The notes under the pieces: generated by a model
Told to the model about the DNA's origin: nothing
Database searches by the model: none
Seen by the model: only the letters and a program-made list of their open reading frames with translations
NCBI GenBank assembly: GCA_018340805.1
Contig: JACMZG010001908.1
Coordinates: 49,338,378 to 49,402,377, forward strand
DNA length: 64,000 nt
Direction of reading: 5' to 3'
Origin: Microvelia longipes
Taxonomy: Eukaryota > Arthropoda > Insecta > Hemiptera > Veliidae
In this document: piece by piece, positions 21,532-37,589 of the stretch
Position numbering within the stretch: the stretch's first letter is position 1
Layout: each line of letters opens with the position of its first letter
Made by a program: the position numbers and the translations under genes

Positions 21532-22216
21532 ATGTCAGGAAAAATCCCAATGGCAGCCAGTGAGGCTACAAATAACCTCGCTTCTGTGGAGGGTACTGAG
21601 TCCGGGGGTATAATCCCCTCAGACAAAGTCCCTGAACAGGCCACTGTATCTTCACTCTTGGCAGCCGACAGGGCTCTTTCTAACCCTGTCTCTGTCTCCG
21701 CAATCAAACCAGAGGGTAAAACTCCCTTAGGTGCGGCTGTGGGACAGGCCAGAGATTCAAAGTCTCACTTTGAGGGTCCTAACCCCTCGGTGAAGATGGT
21801 TCAGGTTAACCTTCAGCATAGCAAAGCTGCCTCGGCAGCCCTATGCAACCTTCTTTCAGGAGGCTCTATAGACATTGCCTGATACAAAGAACCTGGGTTT
21901 CTGGAGGACGCGTATCAGGCCTTGGACTCACTAGAGGACAAATTATTTACAACAAAAATAATAAACACTCTAGAACTTGCATTTTATTAAAAATGGACTA
22001 AATGCTCTTACGCTGTCAAATTTCTGTAGCAAGGATCTGACGGCTGTCAGAGTAGAACTACATGAGGGAGATAGTCGGATGCAACTCATAGTAGCATCGG
22101 CTTACTTCCCTTATGACTCACCTAACCCACCTCCGTCAAATGAAGTGAGGGAATTAGTTACTTACTGCAACAGCAATAACATTGAACTATTAATTAATAT
22201 GGTGATTGACCCATGA
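21532..22216 (+). pseudogene. R1/Jockey-type non-LTR retrotransposon, APE endonuclease N-terminus
   Basis: The first open part (116 codons) is an about 85-residue low-complexity, Ser/Ala/Pro-rich leader followed by MVQVNLQHSKAASAALCNLL, the hallmark start of the apurinic-endonuclease domain of R1-like ORF2. The frame breaks at about 21880, just where the catalytic IQEPW motif should be: neighbouring frames show its pieces (QEP and then SGG), indicating small indels. The frame resumes at 21977-22216 with TAVRVELHEGDSRMQLIVAS, then AYFPYDSPNPPPSNEV, and ends just before the expected DANAH-type motif. RT and RNase H are absent downstream. A typical intact ORF2 is about 1000 residues; this holds under 230. 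In the living element the endonuclease nicks the target for reverse transcription; this copy is dead. Loss of the 3' rather than the 5' part is unusual. The overlapping minus-strand frame at 21459-21707 is a shadow. Confidence 0.85.
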
Positions 22217-22912
22217 AGTTTACTCAGGTTAAGAAATAAACAACCTCATAAGCGTAATTTTCTGTTGAGAATTTGTTAATACACAGTACCCGGGTCAGGA
22301 TCTTATTAATTACAATTTTCGATGTGTTTTATGGCAGTGACCTTTATAGTAACTTTTTTATCTTAAGTTATGCGAAAATATTAATTAAAGTATGGTACTT
22401 GATTTAGATGTGGAATTATGAAGAGATTTCAGAAGTAAGCACTTGAAACCAAAATTGCTAACAGTATTGGTTAATAAATATGAGCGGAGTAAAGAGACTA
22501 AGCATTTTTTAAGTTAATAAATCCACAAAGTTAAACCTCTTTATGGATTACACAAGGATATTTCTAGATTTGTATTTGTAACTTTGTCGTGATACTACTA
22601 TCTTTATTATTCTTTCAAAGAAAAATAGAACAGTAAAATAAATAAAGTTTGAAAAATATAAAGAAAAGTTTAATTATTTATGAGGGAAAAAATTTAAGGT
22701 ATAAAAAGTCTAGGAAATACATTTTTTGTGGGAGTTTTTCTGCTTAAAAGCCATTTAAGTAATGGAATACTTTTTTTCGTAACTCTCAGCGGAATTAAAA
22801 AATAAAGTATATAAAAACTAAAAAATAAAAAGTTGATGGTTAGACAAAATTTTTTGTTTTAAATATTCAGAAAGAGTTAAAACAACTACTTATTTTTCAA
22901 TATTACATAAAC
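22217..22912. other. AT-rich intergenic DNA
   Basis: No continuation of the retrotransposon is recognised; base composition returns to AT-rich. Confidence 0.5.
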
Positions 22913-23099
22913 ATTCAAGCTTTTGAGGAGGAATAGGTCTTAATTAATAAAAAAAACTAATTTTGCCGAGCTTTCGATATAATTTTATCTCTTTCATAGC
23001 TTAACATATATCGAAAGCTCGATATCTACATTATATCGAAAGCTCGGCAAAATTAGTTTTTTTATTAATTAGGACCTATTCCTCCTCAAAAGCTTGAAT
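22913..23099. repeat. Near-perfect foldback, ~70-bp arms
   Basis: The arm at 22913-22981 (AAGCTTTTGAGGAGGAATAG ... TTGCCGAGCTTTCGATAT) is matched inverted at 23032-23099, apart from one A-run length change and one substitution. The ~50-nt loop itself contains TATCGAAAGCTCGATA. Such high identity suggests a recent foldback. Confidence 0.9.
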
Positions 23100-23579
23100 A
23101 TTTAAAATAGAGGTCCCTATAAAGTTTTTTATCTTATTACATAAACCATATTCTTAAGTTATAAAAATTATGACAGTTTTAAGCTTATTCATTTTAAATA
23201 CAATGCTGAATTAAGAACTATACTAATAACATAAATATTAAACGGATTCAAAATATGCATAATTTTCAAATATAAACTCACTAAATTTCTCAAATATAGT
23301 TTCAAGTATATAATGATTTTAACCCTTTACTATAGTTAATCAAATCCCGGGACTTAGCCAAATAAAAATGATCCTCATTACATACGACAACATTAATATA
23401 ATAAAACGAACACTTTTATATTCGGTTGAAAGCTGGTTTTATTAGAATAATATACTTAAAACTACATTCGTGGATAGACTATTATTTAAATATTCTATAT
23501 AATATTATCCACTGGTACTAACGATTTTTAGTTCATAAATTATTGTTAAAATAAATAATGTTTATTGATTTTTTTATAT
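23100..23579. other. AT-rich intergenic DNA
   Basis: Nothing recognised. Confidence 0.5.
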
Positions 23580-23945
23580 TTTATTATTTTTTGTCAACGT
23601 GGGAAAACGAGATGAAATTTAGTATAAGTGTATACCTTCACGTAATAAATAAAAGTTTTGTTTAGTACAAAAAATGCATCTATAGTTTTTGTTAGATAAT
23701 TAAAGTTAAGCTGCATCGAGCGCGGTCAGTATAATAATAAATACATCCGCTTAGAATAAAGCGGATGTATTTATGATCTGAGAAGGAGCGAAGCGAGTCC
23801 GAAGACGTGTTACAGTATAAATATGGCGAATGGTATATTCTTAGGACGAGCGAAGCGCGTTGTAAGTAGGGATGATGAGGGTAGCAAACCCAATTTGATG
23901 AGGAATAGTTCCGAGGTACCTCGTTCCCTTTTTTTTATTTTTCGA
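23580..23945 (+). mobile_element. 5S-related dispersed element, 3' half (copy 3)
   Basis: Starts near the ACGAGATGAAATTTAG block (equivalent to GAGTTTAAATTCGG of copy 2), continues through TATAAGTGTATACC and ATGCATCTATAGTTTTTG, the 5S-like segment, then GGAGCGAAGCGAGTCCGAAG, ACGTGTTACAG, a second GGACGAGCGAAGCGCG and TTTGATGAGGAATAGTTCCG at the end. The first half of the element is missing or unrecognisable. Confidence 0.65.
23689..23759 (+). pseudogene. 5S rRNA-like segment, interrupted
   Basis: GTTAAGCTGCATCGAGCGCG and GTCAGTA match 5S rRNA well. The C-box region is then replaced by an AT-rich stretch that forms a hairpin (AAATACATCCGCTT / AAAGCGGATGTATTT), leaving only CCGCTTAGAATA. Confidence 0.65.
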
Positions 23946-26377
<2,432 letters not shown>

Positions 26378-26394
26378 GCATGTATGTACGAAAT

Positions 26395-26990
26395 TTGTGT
26401 GTCTACACGTTTATATCGTCTTATATCGTGTCATATAGGACACGGTAACTTTCGAACGCTTTCGAAATTGGTGGTGCAAAAGTAACCTTGGTAATGACCT
26501 GTTCCTATTGTTTATGAAATGTGTGACGTCATTAACCCCTAAAGATGACCCCACAAACAATACAAAAAATCACAAATCTTTATGTAGTGTATAGATTGGG
26601 CTGAAATGTTTTACACACATACTATTACGTATGGTTCACAAACAAAGAAGTTTTAGTATCAGTATCAGTTCCGGTTTTATTGATTGACTTATAAATGTCA
26701 AACACAAGACTATGTCATTGATTGACCTAAATAAATAAATAAAATAAATAAATAACCATTTATTTGCTATCTTTACAATTACTCACATATTACAAAAATT
26801 TAAAATATTATTTATATTAATAAGCAATTCGGCAATGAGCCGTGGTACTGATGGCATTGATTTACCTAAATTATACAAATCACGTTTTTTGACTAATACA
26901 TTTGAAATTTTGCTGTAAAGGGCGCGAAGCGCAGAGGCCGTAGTGTGCCTAAGAGATCGAAGCGAAGGCCTCTTGTTTTTTTTATAATTA
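26395..26990 (+). mobile_element. Possible diverged relative of the dispersed element family
   Basis: Contains ATTGGGCTGAAATGTTTTAC / ACACATACTATTACG and AGTATCAGTTCCGGTTTTAT, comparable to the GAGATTTGGCACAGATGTG and TTATCAGTATTAGTTTTATT blocks at about 12970-13050. It ends with GGGCGCGAAGCGCAGAGG and GATCGAAGCGAAGGCC. No 5S-like segment is present. Relationship is weak and judged by eye. Confidence 0.3.
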
Positions 26991-28109
26991 AAATAAAACA
27001 AGCATTCTTATGTGTTTAAAATATATCTTAGTTTAAGACATAATAAACAATTTATTTACGTTTTTATAACTTGAAACTTTAAATATTAAGAATACCTAAA
27101 GGAAACATATGAAAATTTTTATAGTATGTAGCTAAACTTCTTGAACTTTACATTCTCTTGAAAAGTAACAGAGAAATGCTTTTATCAAGCATCATAACGT
27201 AAGATTTTCATTATAATTTCCCAAGATGAAATCCAACTTTTTCAGCTAATTAATTTTTAGTCGTTTAACGAAGATTTATATTTAGGAGTAATAATACACT
27301 ATGTTTGTAAGTTAATACGAACAAATCTAAACTTTACATTGTGTAATATTAATGTTTAAAGGATAAAAACTTTATTTGATGTACATATATGTCATTTAAT
27401 TCAACTATTCCTACCATATCCAAATAGTTGCAGTATATTTATTTGACTTAAAATAGGTAGATACTAACTTTATAGTTATAAATTAATGTTTATTGGTCTA
27501 AAACAATGATAGTAAGTTGTGAATGATGTTAGGTTGTAAAAGAACATAAAATGTAATTTACTTTAACAAGTTTACTTGCTTTATATGTTATTAGCGTGTT
27601 AACTCGGCAGTAAAATGTTTTGTTAAGCAAACTTTCCTTTCCCTGACTAAAATCTTTCTTGACAGTTTGTCTTATAATTGTCAGTAAAATAGTTTTATCC
27701 AATTTTAGTTTTTAATTAATGTTTGTAAATATGGAGTAGTTGTGTAATATAGTTGGTAGGCCTGAAAAAAATTACTTACTTTGCCACTTTAAAAAGTCTT
27801 TATAGTATGATTTGTTTCCCGTGGCAAATAAATTTAATTATGCTTGCATGGCAATAAAATATGTTCTTTTTTTAGCAAGGAAGCTAGAAAAATTACAAGG
27901 TTTTAGGCACGCGTCGTATTAATTTCATTATTTAAGTCCATAAACATAAACCTGCTTCAAAAATAAATAATGCCTTGGAGTCGCTGGTCAAGAAACTTCC
28001 GTAACAATCAAATGCCAATTTACTCTAATCTCATTACAGTAAATAGTTATAATCTCATTATATAGTAAGAAACATTACATAATCTATAGTAAGTTGCAAA
28101 TGGCATAAT
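26991..28109. other. AT-rich intergenic DNA
   Basis: Nothing recognised. Confidence 0.5.
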
Positions 28110-29155
28110 TTGCTATTATACCAATGTTTTTGTGCTTGCAAATAAACCTGGATGTCAACCGTGAACAGTGAATCATCCGTTTCAGGTGTATATAAGGCCT
28201 CCTGAGTGGTTTTTACAAAGTTTTCTGTCTGAATGTGTGTGTTTGTGTTGTCATCGTAGCTCCTGGCGTATTTATGCTTGAGAGTTATAAACTTTGTAAA
28301 AAAGTCATCCTACCACCAGAGTGCTATTCGCGAAATTCATTTTTAAGAGGTTATTGCCCGCAATAATGACTCAGCAAAAATGTCAAAAATCATAAAACAC
28401 GGGAAAATAATTGATTCGATGCCATTAATTTTAGGTTTAGCACGCATCTAGCCGTGAATGAGACTAACATATGTCAATACTTTTTATAAAGTTCCAATGC
28501 TCTTAGTATTAATGACAAGGTAAAGAAGTAAAGACTTTAATTCCACAATAATTTTTAAAAATAACGTTATATATTCACAAGAAAAATTGCACAAGCAATT
28601 TTTCTTTTTGTGTTTTTTAATCTTTTATCTTATTGTTTTTAATTTAATATTAGTTTTCATTGGTTATCAAGTTTAAAGTTAGTTTTATGTAGTTTTTGGT
28701 TATCTTGCCTCAAGGTGGGGTAACTCCCGAAATATATTACGTTTTTTAAAAATGATACTAGAAGAAAAGTTTTTATTTCTTCACCTTATTACTAACAGAC
28801 GTGCTAAGTTTCATTTCAATATTAGCATTATTTCAATTTTTAATCAATGCCTCGTGTATATTTATTTTAAATAAATTAAAATCAGAAAATAATCCAACTG
28901 AGTTGAAATTTGGTACAAGGTATATTCGTAAATATACCTTTACAAAATAAATAAGTAAACTCAATTTCGTTAGTATCGCTTATTTAATATTAGTATTGCT
29001 TATATACTTATTTACTTAGTAAATAAGTAAACATAGTACACTTATATAATTTAGTAATATGAAAAAATTATATAGGAAAACTACTATGTGGTTTGAAGTA
29101 ACACAGGATGCGCGGGGCCTTATGTGGTGGCCAATAAGCTGAAGGCCTCATGTTT
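28110..29155 (+). mobile_element. Diverged relative of the 5S-related element, lacking 5S
   Basis: Blocks in order match copy 2: TGCTTGCAAATAAACCTGG, ATCATCCGTTTCAGGTGTAT, AAGGCCTCCTGAGTGG, GAATGTGTGTGTTTGTG, and GAGTTGAAATTTGGTACAAG at 28892 onward. Where the 5S-like segment should follow there is AT-rich sequence, then GGATGCGCGGGGCC and CTGAAGGCCTC. It represents either the ancestor without the 5S segment or a deletion. Confidence 0.5.
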
Positions 29156-30063
29156 TTTTTATTTGAACCTGAATTAAAATTAAAAATTTGTTTTACCTTT
29201 TTTGAGACAGAGGAAGGGGAGCTATTTAGTTTAAGGGTTATTTAATTTTTTTGTCTGGGTACTTTATTTTTATATCTTGTAGGTTAATCGAACAATGATA
29301 TTATGATACTATTTGGAATTGGTTTATTTTTCTTTTTGTTCCATTTATTTTTATATTTTCTTCATTTTTATATCGAATATGAGAATATGTTTAAGTAACA
29401 AAATCATTTCAAGTATTTTTTCTTCGACTTTTGTTTTTCAGATTAAATAAGAAAAAGAGCTCTAAAATAACATTTTGAACCAAAATATGCACTGACTACA
29501 TTATCATATTATTATACCAAATACTTTAGACAAGGAAAAATTTAAAATTAAAATTTATTTTTAAAAGAAAATATTAACTTATTCAATGAAAACTAAGGGT
29601 TGGTAAAACCTTCATTAAAATCAATGCGTGGTCTTTTTCCACCAAAATGGTATTATTATTCTTAAAAAGCTAAAGAAAATAGTCCCATTTGGATAAACAG
29701 GGTTATCTTAATGTTATACAATGTTGATATTGTTTTTTGCAAATTTAGCAAGGGGTTTGCGGCGAGGTTGGTACACGTGTAAGGTCATTATGCAGGTCTT
29801 TTTGTCTTTTAAGGTCCTTAGTCATTATATGGGCTCTTTTATGGTAGTTTGTTTTAACCCTTTGCAGTAGGCCATTACGTTAATATTAATAGTATGCTGC
29901 ATTATATTCACTTTGTGTTAAATATTTAAATCCATTTATTACTAAGGTTTGGGGGGAATTAACTATCTATTTACTATTTTGAAAACTGTATGCTTCTTTC
30001 TCTTTTAACACTATATGACCTATGATGGCTTTAGAAATAGGTTAAACTTATCACAGTACTGTT
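29156..30063. other. AT-rich intergenic DNA
   Basis: A direct near-repeat of AAGGTC(A/C)TTA / AGTCATTAT phrases occurs at 29788-29835. No gene is seen. Confidence 0.45.
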
Positions 30064-31493
30064 GTTTAAAATACTACCCCATCAACAATAAAAATGTTTT
30101 TTAAATACTGCCCCATCAACAATAAAAATGTTTATAACAATTAATTAAGCCCAAGTTGGTAGTAGGGGTGGGCGAACTACCAAGTCTCCATCTTAATACC
30201 ATAAATATTAAGCCTTCTTTAAAAGCAAGTATAGGCTCATTCAAATTCATATATGCTTCGGTTTTAATAAAAATAAGGCGCCAGGTTCTTTTTGCCTTCA
30301 CTTCGTAGGGTGGGGAGAAGAACCAAACTCCCAGCTCCAGTCCCAAATTTCGATATATGGTGATTAAAACTTATAGACACAATAAAACACACTATTTTAA
30401 ACATTGGTTTAATACTTTAAAACCAATAAAAATGAAATAAACTGATTTAAATGAAAATAAACAAAAAAGAGCTTAAATTCGATAAGGTTTCTAACCTCCA
30501 TAAGGCCTTCATATTTCATAAAATTGAAATTATAAGTGAGAATAAGTACTTATAGTTTAACCTAGAATTAAACCTAAAAGTAGGTAAAATTATTTATCCT
30601 GAGCTTGACTCTCCTTAAGCTTTATGATTGTGAGCCATATAACCAATATCTAATGAACTATGGCAACTCTCTCAATAAAATGCCACATCAAATCCTCCGG
30701 TGCTAAAAACCCTTCAGATAAGGGTTCCAAAACCAAACAAACTAATCCATAAATTTGGTAAAAGAATACTATGTTCCTCGCCGAATCAGATGAAAATAAA
30801 ATACTCAATTTTATTGAACAAACTAACTTATAAAAGAGAACTAATAAATGGCCCGGGGCCGAAGCCACCCGGGGCCTAACCAAAAAGAAGGTCCTTTTTT
30901 CGACCACGTCTCCACTTCGGAGGCGTCACCATGATTACCAACAGAAACTCAATTCAATAATACCCAAAATAAAATAAATCTAATAATAGAAGTAGTACCC
31001 CTAAATATAAACGAAACCTCAAAAAATGAATTTAGCAAAATAAACTTAAAATTAATTTCTTAAATATTTTTTAAATTTCGGAACAAAACCATAACTTTTG
31101 GAATCACCGAAATTAATACAAAATATAACGTTACATGTTGTTTAAAATACTGTAAATGTTTTTAAAAAATACTACCCCATCAACAGTAAAAATGCCCCAT
31201 GTTGTTTAAAATACTGCTCATCAACAATAAAAATGTTTTTTTAAAATACTGCCCCATCAACAATAAATTTTTTTTTAAAAAAATAATGCCCCATCAACTA
31301 TAAAAATGTTGTTTAAAATACTGCCTCATCAACAATAAAAATTGTTTTTTAAAATACTGCCCCATCAACAATAAAAATGTTGTTTAAAATACTGCCCCAT
31401 CAACAATAAAAATGTTTTTTAAAATTCTGCCCCATCAACAATAAAAATGTTGTTTAAAATACTGCCCCATCAACAATTATACTGTTGTTTAAA
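30064..31493. repeat. 35-bp tandem array split by an insert
   Basis: Units of ACTGCCCCATCAACAATAAA then AATGTTGTTTAAAAT occur about twice at 30064-30135 and about ten times at 31139-31493 with a 33-36 bp period. The intervening ~1 kb is unrelated to the unit. It is noncoding. Confidence 0.85.
30136..31138. mobile_element. ~1 kb insert in the 35-bp array, unidentified
   Basis: The segment interrupts an otherwise uniform array, starting TTTATAACAATTAATTAAGC and ending near ATATAACGTTACATG. It is more GC-balanced than its flanks, with a GC-rich stretch at 30845-30935. Minus-strand open frames at 30116-30346 and 30650-30907 have no recognised domain and are separated by stops. A solo LTR or nonautonomous transposon would fit; no target duplication is evident. 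Confidence 0.35.
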
Positions 31494-31630
31494 ATATCTT
31501 ATTTGGGATAATAATAGCTCCTGATTTCATAAAACTTTTCAACAATTTTAAATGTTATACGTTTTAGCAGTTACAGGCCCAAAAATTAAGTGTGTCTGTA
31601 TATAAGAATTTATAATTATATATTTGTGAA

Positions 31631-31851
31631 GATGGATGAGTAGATGTGTGGATGTGTGGATGCGAGGATGTTTAGATGTGTGGATGTGTGGATGCGTGGA
31701 TGTGTGGATGTGTAGATGTGTGATGTGTAGATGAAGTAGATGTGTGGATGTGTAAATATGTGGATGTGTAGATGAGTAGACGTGTGGATGTGTAGATGTG
31801 TGGATGTGTGGGTGTGTAGATGTGTGGGTGTGTGGATGTGTAGATGTGTTA
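31631..31851. repeat. 8-bp tandem array (GATGTGTG)n
   Basis: About 27 units of GATGTGTG with variants GATGTGTA, GATGCGTG and GATGAGTA. The minus-strand open frame of His/Thr repeats (31616-31873) is an artefact. Confidence 0.9.
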
Positions 31852-33290
31852 AGTTAGCGTCATGTTGTGACAATTATTGCTCGTGACACATATCGATGGA
31901 TACAAAAACACTTTAATCATTAATTATCATTAAAGAGCCAAATTATAGTATTTCTATTGGAAAAATAATGTTAAGGACAGAAAGAAAGAAAACAAATTCT
32001 GCGATAATACTCGTCGTTGATTCGTAATCCAAAAAAATGGCGTAAATAGTTTTAGATGGTATAAATTGGCAAGAATAATTATCGTTAGTCCTTAATACAA
32101 AACAAAGTTTGCAAGAATATTTGACGTTGGTACTTTATGCAATAATAGTTGGTACGTATACTTGTCATTAATCCCTAATGTTAAAACATTAGCAAGAATA
32201 CTTGTCGTTGGTCCTGAAAGGTTAATACTCAAAGAGGTTAATACTTTAAATACAGTGGCTATCAATTCACCGTTTAAAATTATGGTCTCCGCTGTTTGGG
32301 TGGCCTGATGGTCCCAATGACCAAAAAAAAGACAAATAAGTATCAAATAAATTTGTTTACTCTCCGTTTATTCTTTATACTTTTTTCTTATGTTATAATT
32401 TTATTCACTACATATTTCTCTTTTTTATTATCTAATCAGTTTGATTATCTTTGTTATACAGAAAGTTTGATTTAATGTAAATTTATTATATACATTCTCA
32501 AAGGATATATATTATTATTTTTTAGGTATACTCATTCTAATTTTTCATATCTTCTTTAGACATTTAAAGAAATTTCAATATAAATCAAGTGATTTACATA
32601 AATCTGTGATTGACGTGGGTCAATATACAAAAAAATCACACAAAAAATTACCTATCCTAGAAATTTTCCTTTTCCCAGTTTTTTGTACTGAAAAAAGCTT
32701 GTCCTTTATAAGATTTATTATATTTTTAAGCCATATAACCGTCTAAAATTTATATTAAGATTGCTTTTCAGAGATATTTATTTTATATTATTTATGAGCG
32801 CTTAGATTTCATGTTTAAGAAAATTTAAATGAATAAATAAATGTAAAAATTTAATACATTTAAAAAAGTCGATTTAATATGAATGAGTAGAATTACATCT
32901 AACTTTTAAACACCAAATGAGAATGGCAAATGAGCATCACTATTTCTAAGTTAGGAAAATTCCAACAATCACTTTAATTTTTTTATTAAAATAAATAAAT
33001 ATTGGGTGTAACCTGCAATTGTAAAGGCTGCACTTTAAACATTACTTAGGTGTGATAAGATTTAAAATCGTTTTAGGAAACATTTATGTCTAGCTCAAAC
33101 ATAAGTAATGATCCAAAACATCATTCTTAAAGATAGATTTGAGAAAATTTTATTTTAATTAAATAAAATCGAAGAATAAAAAATTATCCAATTATTTTAT
33201 TATTATTAATAGGTTAATTTCTTATAATAATTTTTTTAATAATAAAATAATATAAAATATATTTATGGTTATTTACTAATATATTTATAC
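31852..33290. other. AT-rich DNA with a degenerate tandem region
   Basis: At 32068-32215 the phrase GCAAGAATA(A/C)TT(A/G)TCGTT... recurs several times (32070, 32111, 32195) at irregular spacing, an old tandem repeat. The minus-strand 84-codon frame at 32092-32346 is built from it. No gene is seen. Confidence 0.45.
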
Positions 33291-33292
33291 TC

Positions 33293-35520
<2,228 letters not shown>

Positions 35521-35550
35521 GAAAGTCTCTCCACTTAATTACGTTATTAA

Positions 35551-35598
35551 AACTCAAAGCCGGCTTTCAACCCCAAAAAGGTCATCATCAATGCCTAA
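35551..35598 (-). ncRNA. Hammerhead ribozyme-like motif, family 1
   Basis: On the minus strand: GGCA, TTGATGA (consensus CTGANGA, first base changed), stem II GACC/GGTT with U·G closing pairs, an exact GAAA, and a zero-loop palindromic stem III (GCC/GGC within AAAGCCGGCTTT). This is the minimal type I layout known from Penelope-like elements, where a tiny stem III favours action as dimers. Stem I is short. Activity is not shown. Confidence 0.65.
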
Positions 35599-35633
35599 CA
35601 ATAAAATAAATATAACATAAATATTTGTTAGTT

Positions 35634-35677
35634 AGACATTAATGATGACCTTTTTGGGGTTAAAAGCCAGCTTTGTT
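35634..35677 (+). ncRNA. Hammerhead ribozyme-like motif, family 1 (decayed)
   Basis: The plus-strand partner of the inverted pair: TTAATGA, GACC/GGTT, then AAAA in place of GAAA and GCCAGC in place of GCCGGC. Core changes predict loss of activity. Confidence 0.55.
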
Positions 35678-35710
35678 TTTTTAATAAAGTAATTAAGTGG
35701 AGAGAATCTT

Positions 35711-37589
35711 TTATTTATCATTATACGATTAACTCCTTTTTGAATGATTTCTTAGATACTTGTCTTAAGGTTTCTATCTTAGTTATGGTTACTACTATAA
35801 ATAATATATATTGTAAATTTATATTCTAATTTTTTCCACAGCGGATATAGTAGCTTATAAGAATTTATGTTTAGCTTACGTTTAGGTCACTCCAAATTGT
35901 TACGTATTATAATTTAAATTCATCATATTTATCATTGTATTTTTTAAAATCCTTAGATCACTTATAAAGTAATAATAGGAGATTAACTTTAATTGTTTAT
36001 TAGTTGATGATAAAAATAGAATACACTTTTATTGCTATATTACAAATTTATTACGAGTTTTTAAAAGTAAAATTGCATTTATTTATGACACTTTTTTCTT
36101 TCTTTTCAGAATTATACTTTCTCACTATAAAATGGTGGTCATTCAATGAATTAATTCTGTTTATTCTGTTTAATCCTATAATCAGTAAAAATGTATTTTA
36201 CATCATTCACAAAGAACCGATTTCCTAGTGTTAGAAACCCGGTAATAATTGCTCACAGAATGAAACATTTTGCTGTTTTCTTCTGTATTTTCTGTGAAAC
36301 ATTTTCACAGAATAAATACGCATTCTCTAATTGATTTTCAGTACATTAGGTATCCGTTGTTTATGATGAAAGATAATGGTTAGATGGGTAAATGGCGTGT
36401 GTAATGTGTGGAAAATATGAGAGCTTTGGACTTCTGCCAAAGATTGTTTCAGTCCCTCTTCAGACCCAACTGTTGAAGCAACGTAGGTTTTAACTAAAAA
36501 TCCTCTCATATCTATTTTGAAATTTTCCTTTTTAGTAACATAAGCCAAACTAATAATGCTCTTTTTAAAAATGCAGTCTCCTGGATCATGTCTCTCATTT
36601 CTTCTATATCTGCATTTTTCGACATTTTTTTAACTAAATTGTCTTACGACTGAAACCTATATCTGCTTGTAACTATTATTTAAACATGGTTCTTCTAACA
36701 TTCGCAACATTACGTAAAGAATGGCTTCAAAAGAAAAGCAGGAAAAATATTTAACCGTTTTGTTTTAACTGTCAATTTATGTAATGACTTCTTTTTCGAA
36801 AGTAAAATAAGTTTAACAACAGACACCAGTTATTTAAACGCATTATTATTGCGTGGACAACTAACAGATTTCGCTGTTTACACTAATATATATGTTCACA
36901 CAGGCTACTTTTACCAATAATTAAATTTAAATATATTCAAGATGCGGCTGGGGTCACGTTGATCTAAGAACACTTGAAACTGACTCTTTAAAAAATTTTA
37001 AAAATATCCATATTTTTGAAATCACGCATCTATATATTTAAAAACCAATACTGTTTAGCGTTTTGCGAGCTAATAAGAGGATAATAAGTACAATAATTTG
37101 GTGTCACATTTCTTATTATTACAATGTCTTCTCTTCTTATCTAGAAGATAGGGAAGTAAAGAGTTAACATGTGCATGCTACAAGTACTAATTAAAATTAT
37201 TTTACCAAGTTTAAACAAGACAGGTTTTATTATCTACTGAGCCAATTATTTGCTGGGCTGAGGTGTAGAATAAATTTCCTTGGATGTCACTAGATTTAAT
37301 TTCTCACCTCAAAATGTTTCAAGTTTATGGGAGGGATTCGGGCTACTCACATCGACGTGTTTAATTCTCATTGTATTGTGATTTTGAGACCGAGTCATTG
37401 AAACTGAGTTAAACTTGTCTTGCAAACTTTCATTGATATCTGGAGGAAGGTTTATTTCCTCCGGAGGATGCTGTGTTTGTATCTTTGACAGTTGGAGACA
37501 TTATGCATCTTTCACACACGATGGTGGCGGTGAATTCATAAGGTACCCGTGTGAAAGCCTTGTGTAACTGATACGAAGTCTTGTTATGA
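35711..37589. other. AT-rich intergenic DNA
   Basis: The 36004-36228 open frame is hydrophobic but compositionally driven. The part from 37320 to 37590 is GC-richer and may be degraded continuation of the retrotransposon relic just beyond it; no clear frame is seen. Confidence 0.4.

Larger units (their letters stand above)
35521..35710. repeat. Palindrome with a hammerhead motif in each arm
   Basis: 35521-35598 and 35631-35710 are inverted copies with a ~32-bp AT loop. Each arm carries CTCTCCACTTAATTACGTTA on the outside and a hammerhead-like core inside. It resembles two Penelope-type terminal repeats placed head to head. Confidence 0.85.

Noticed and set aside
30650..30907. 85-codon minus-strand frame as a gene
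   Set aside because: No recognisable domain, isolated between stops, and inside a segment interrupting a tandem array.
31631..31851. Telomere
   Set aside because: It is internal, the unit is 8 bp with many variants, and unique sequence follows on both sides.
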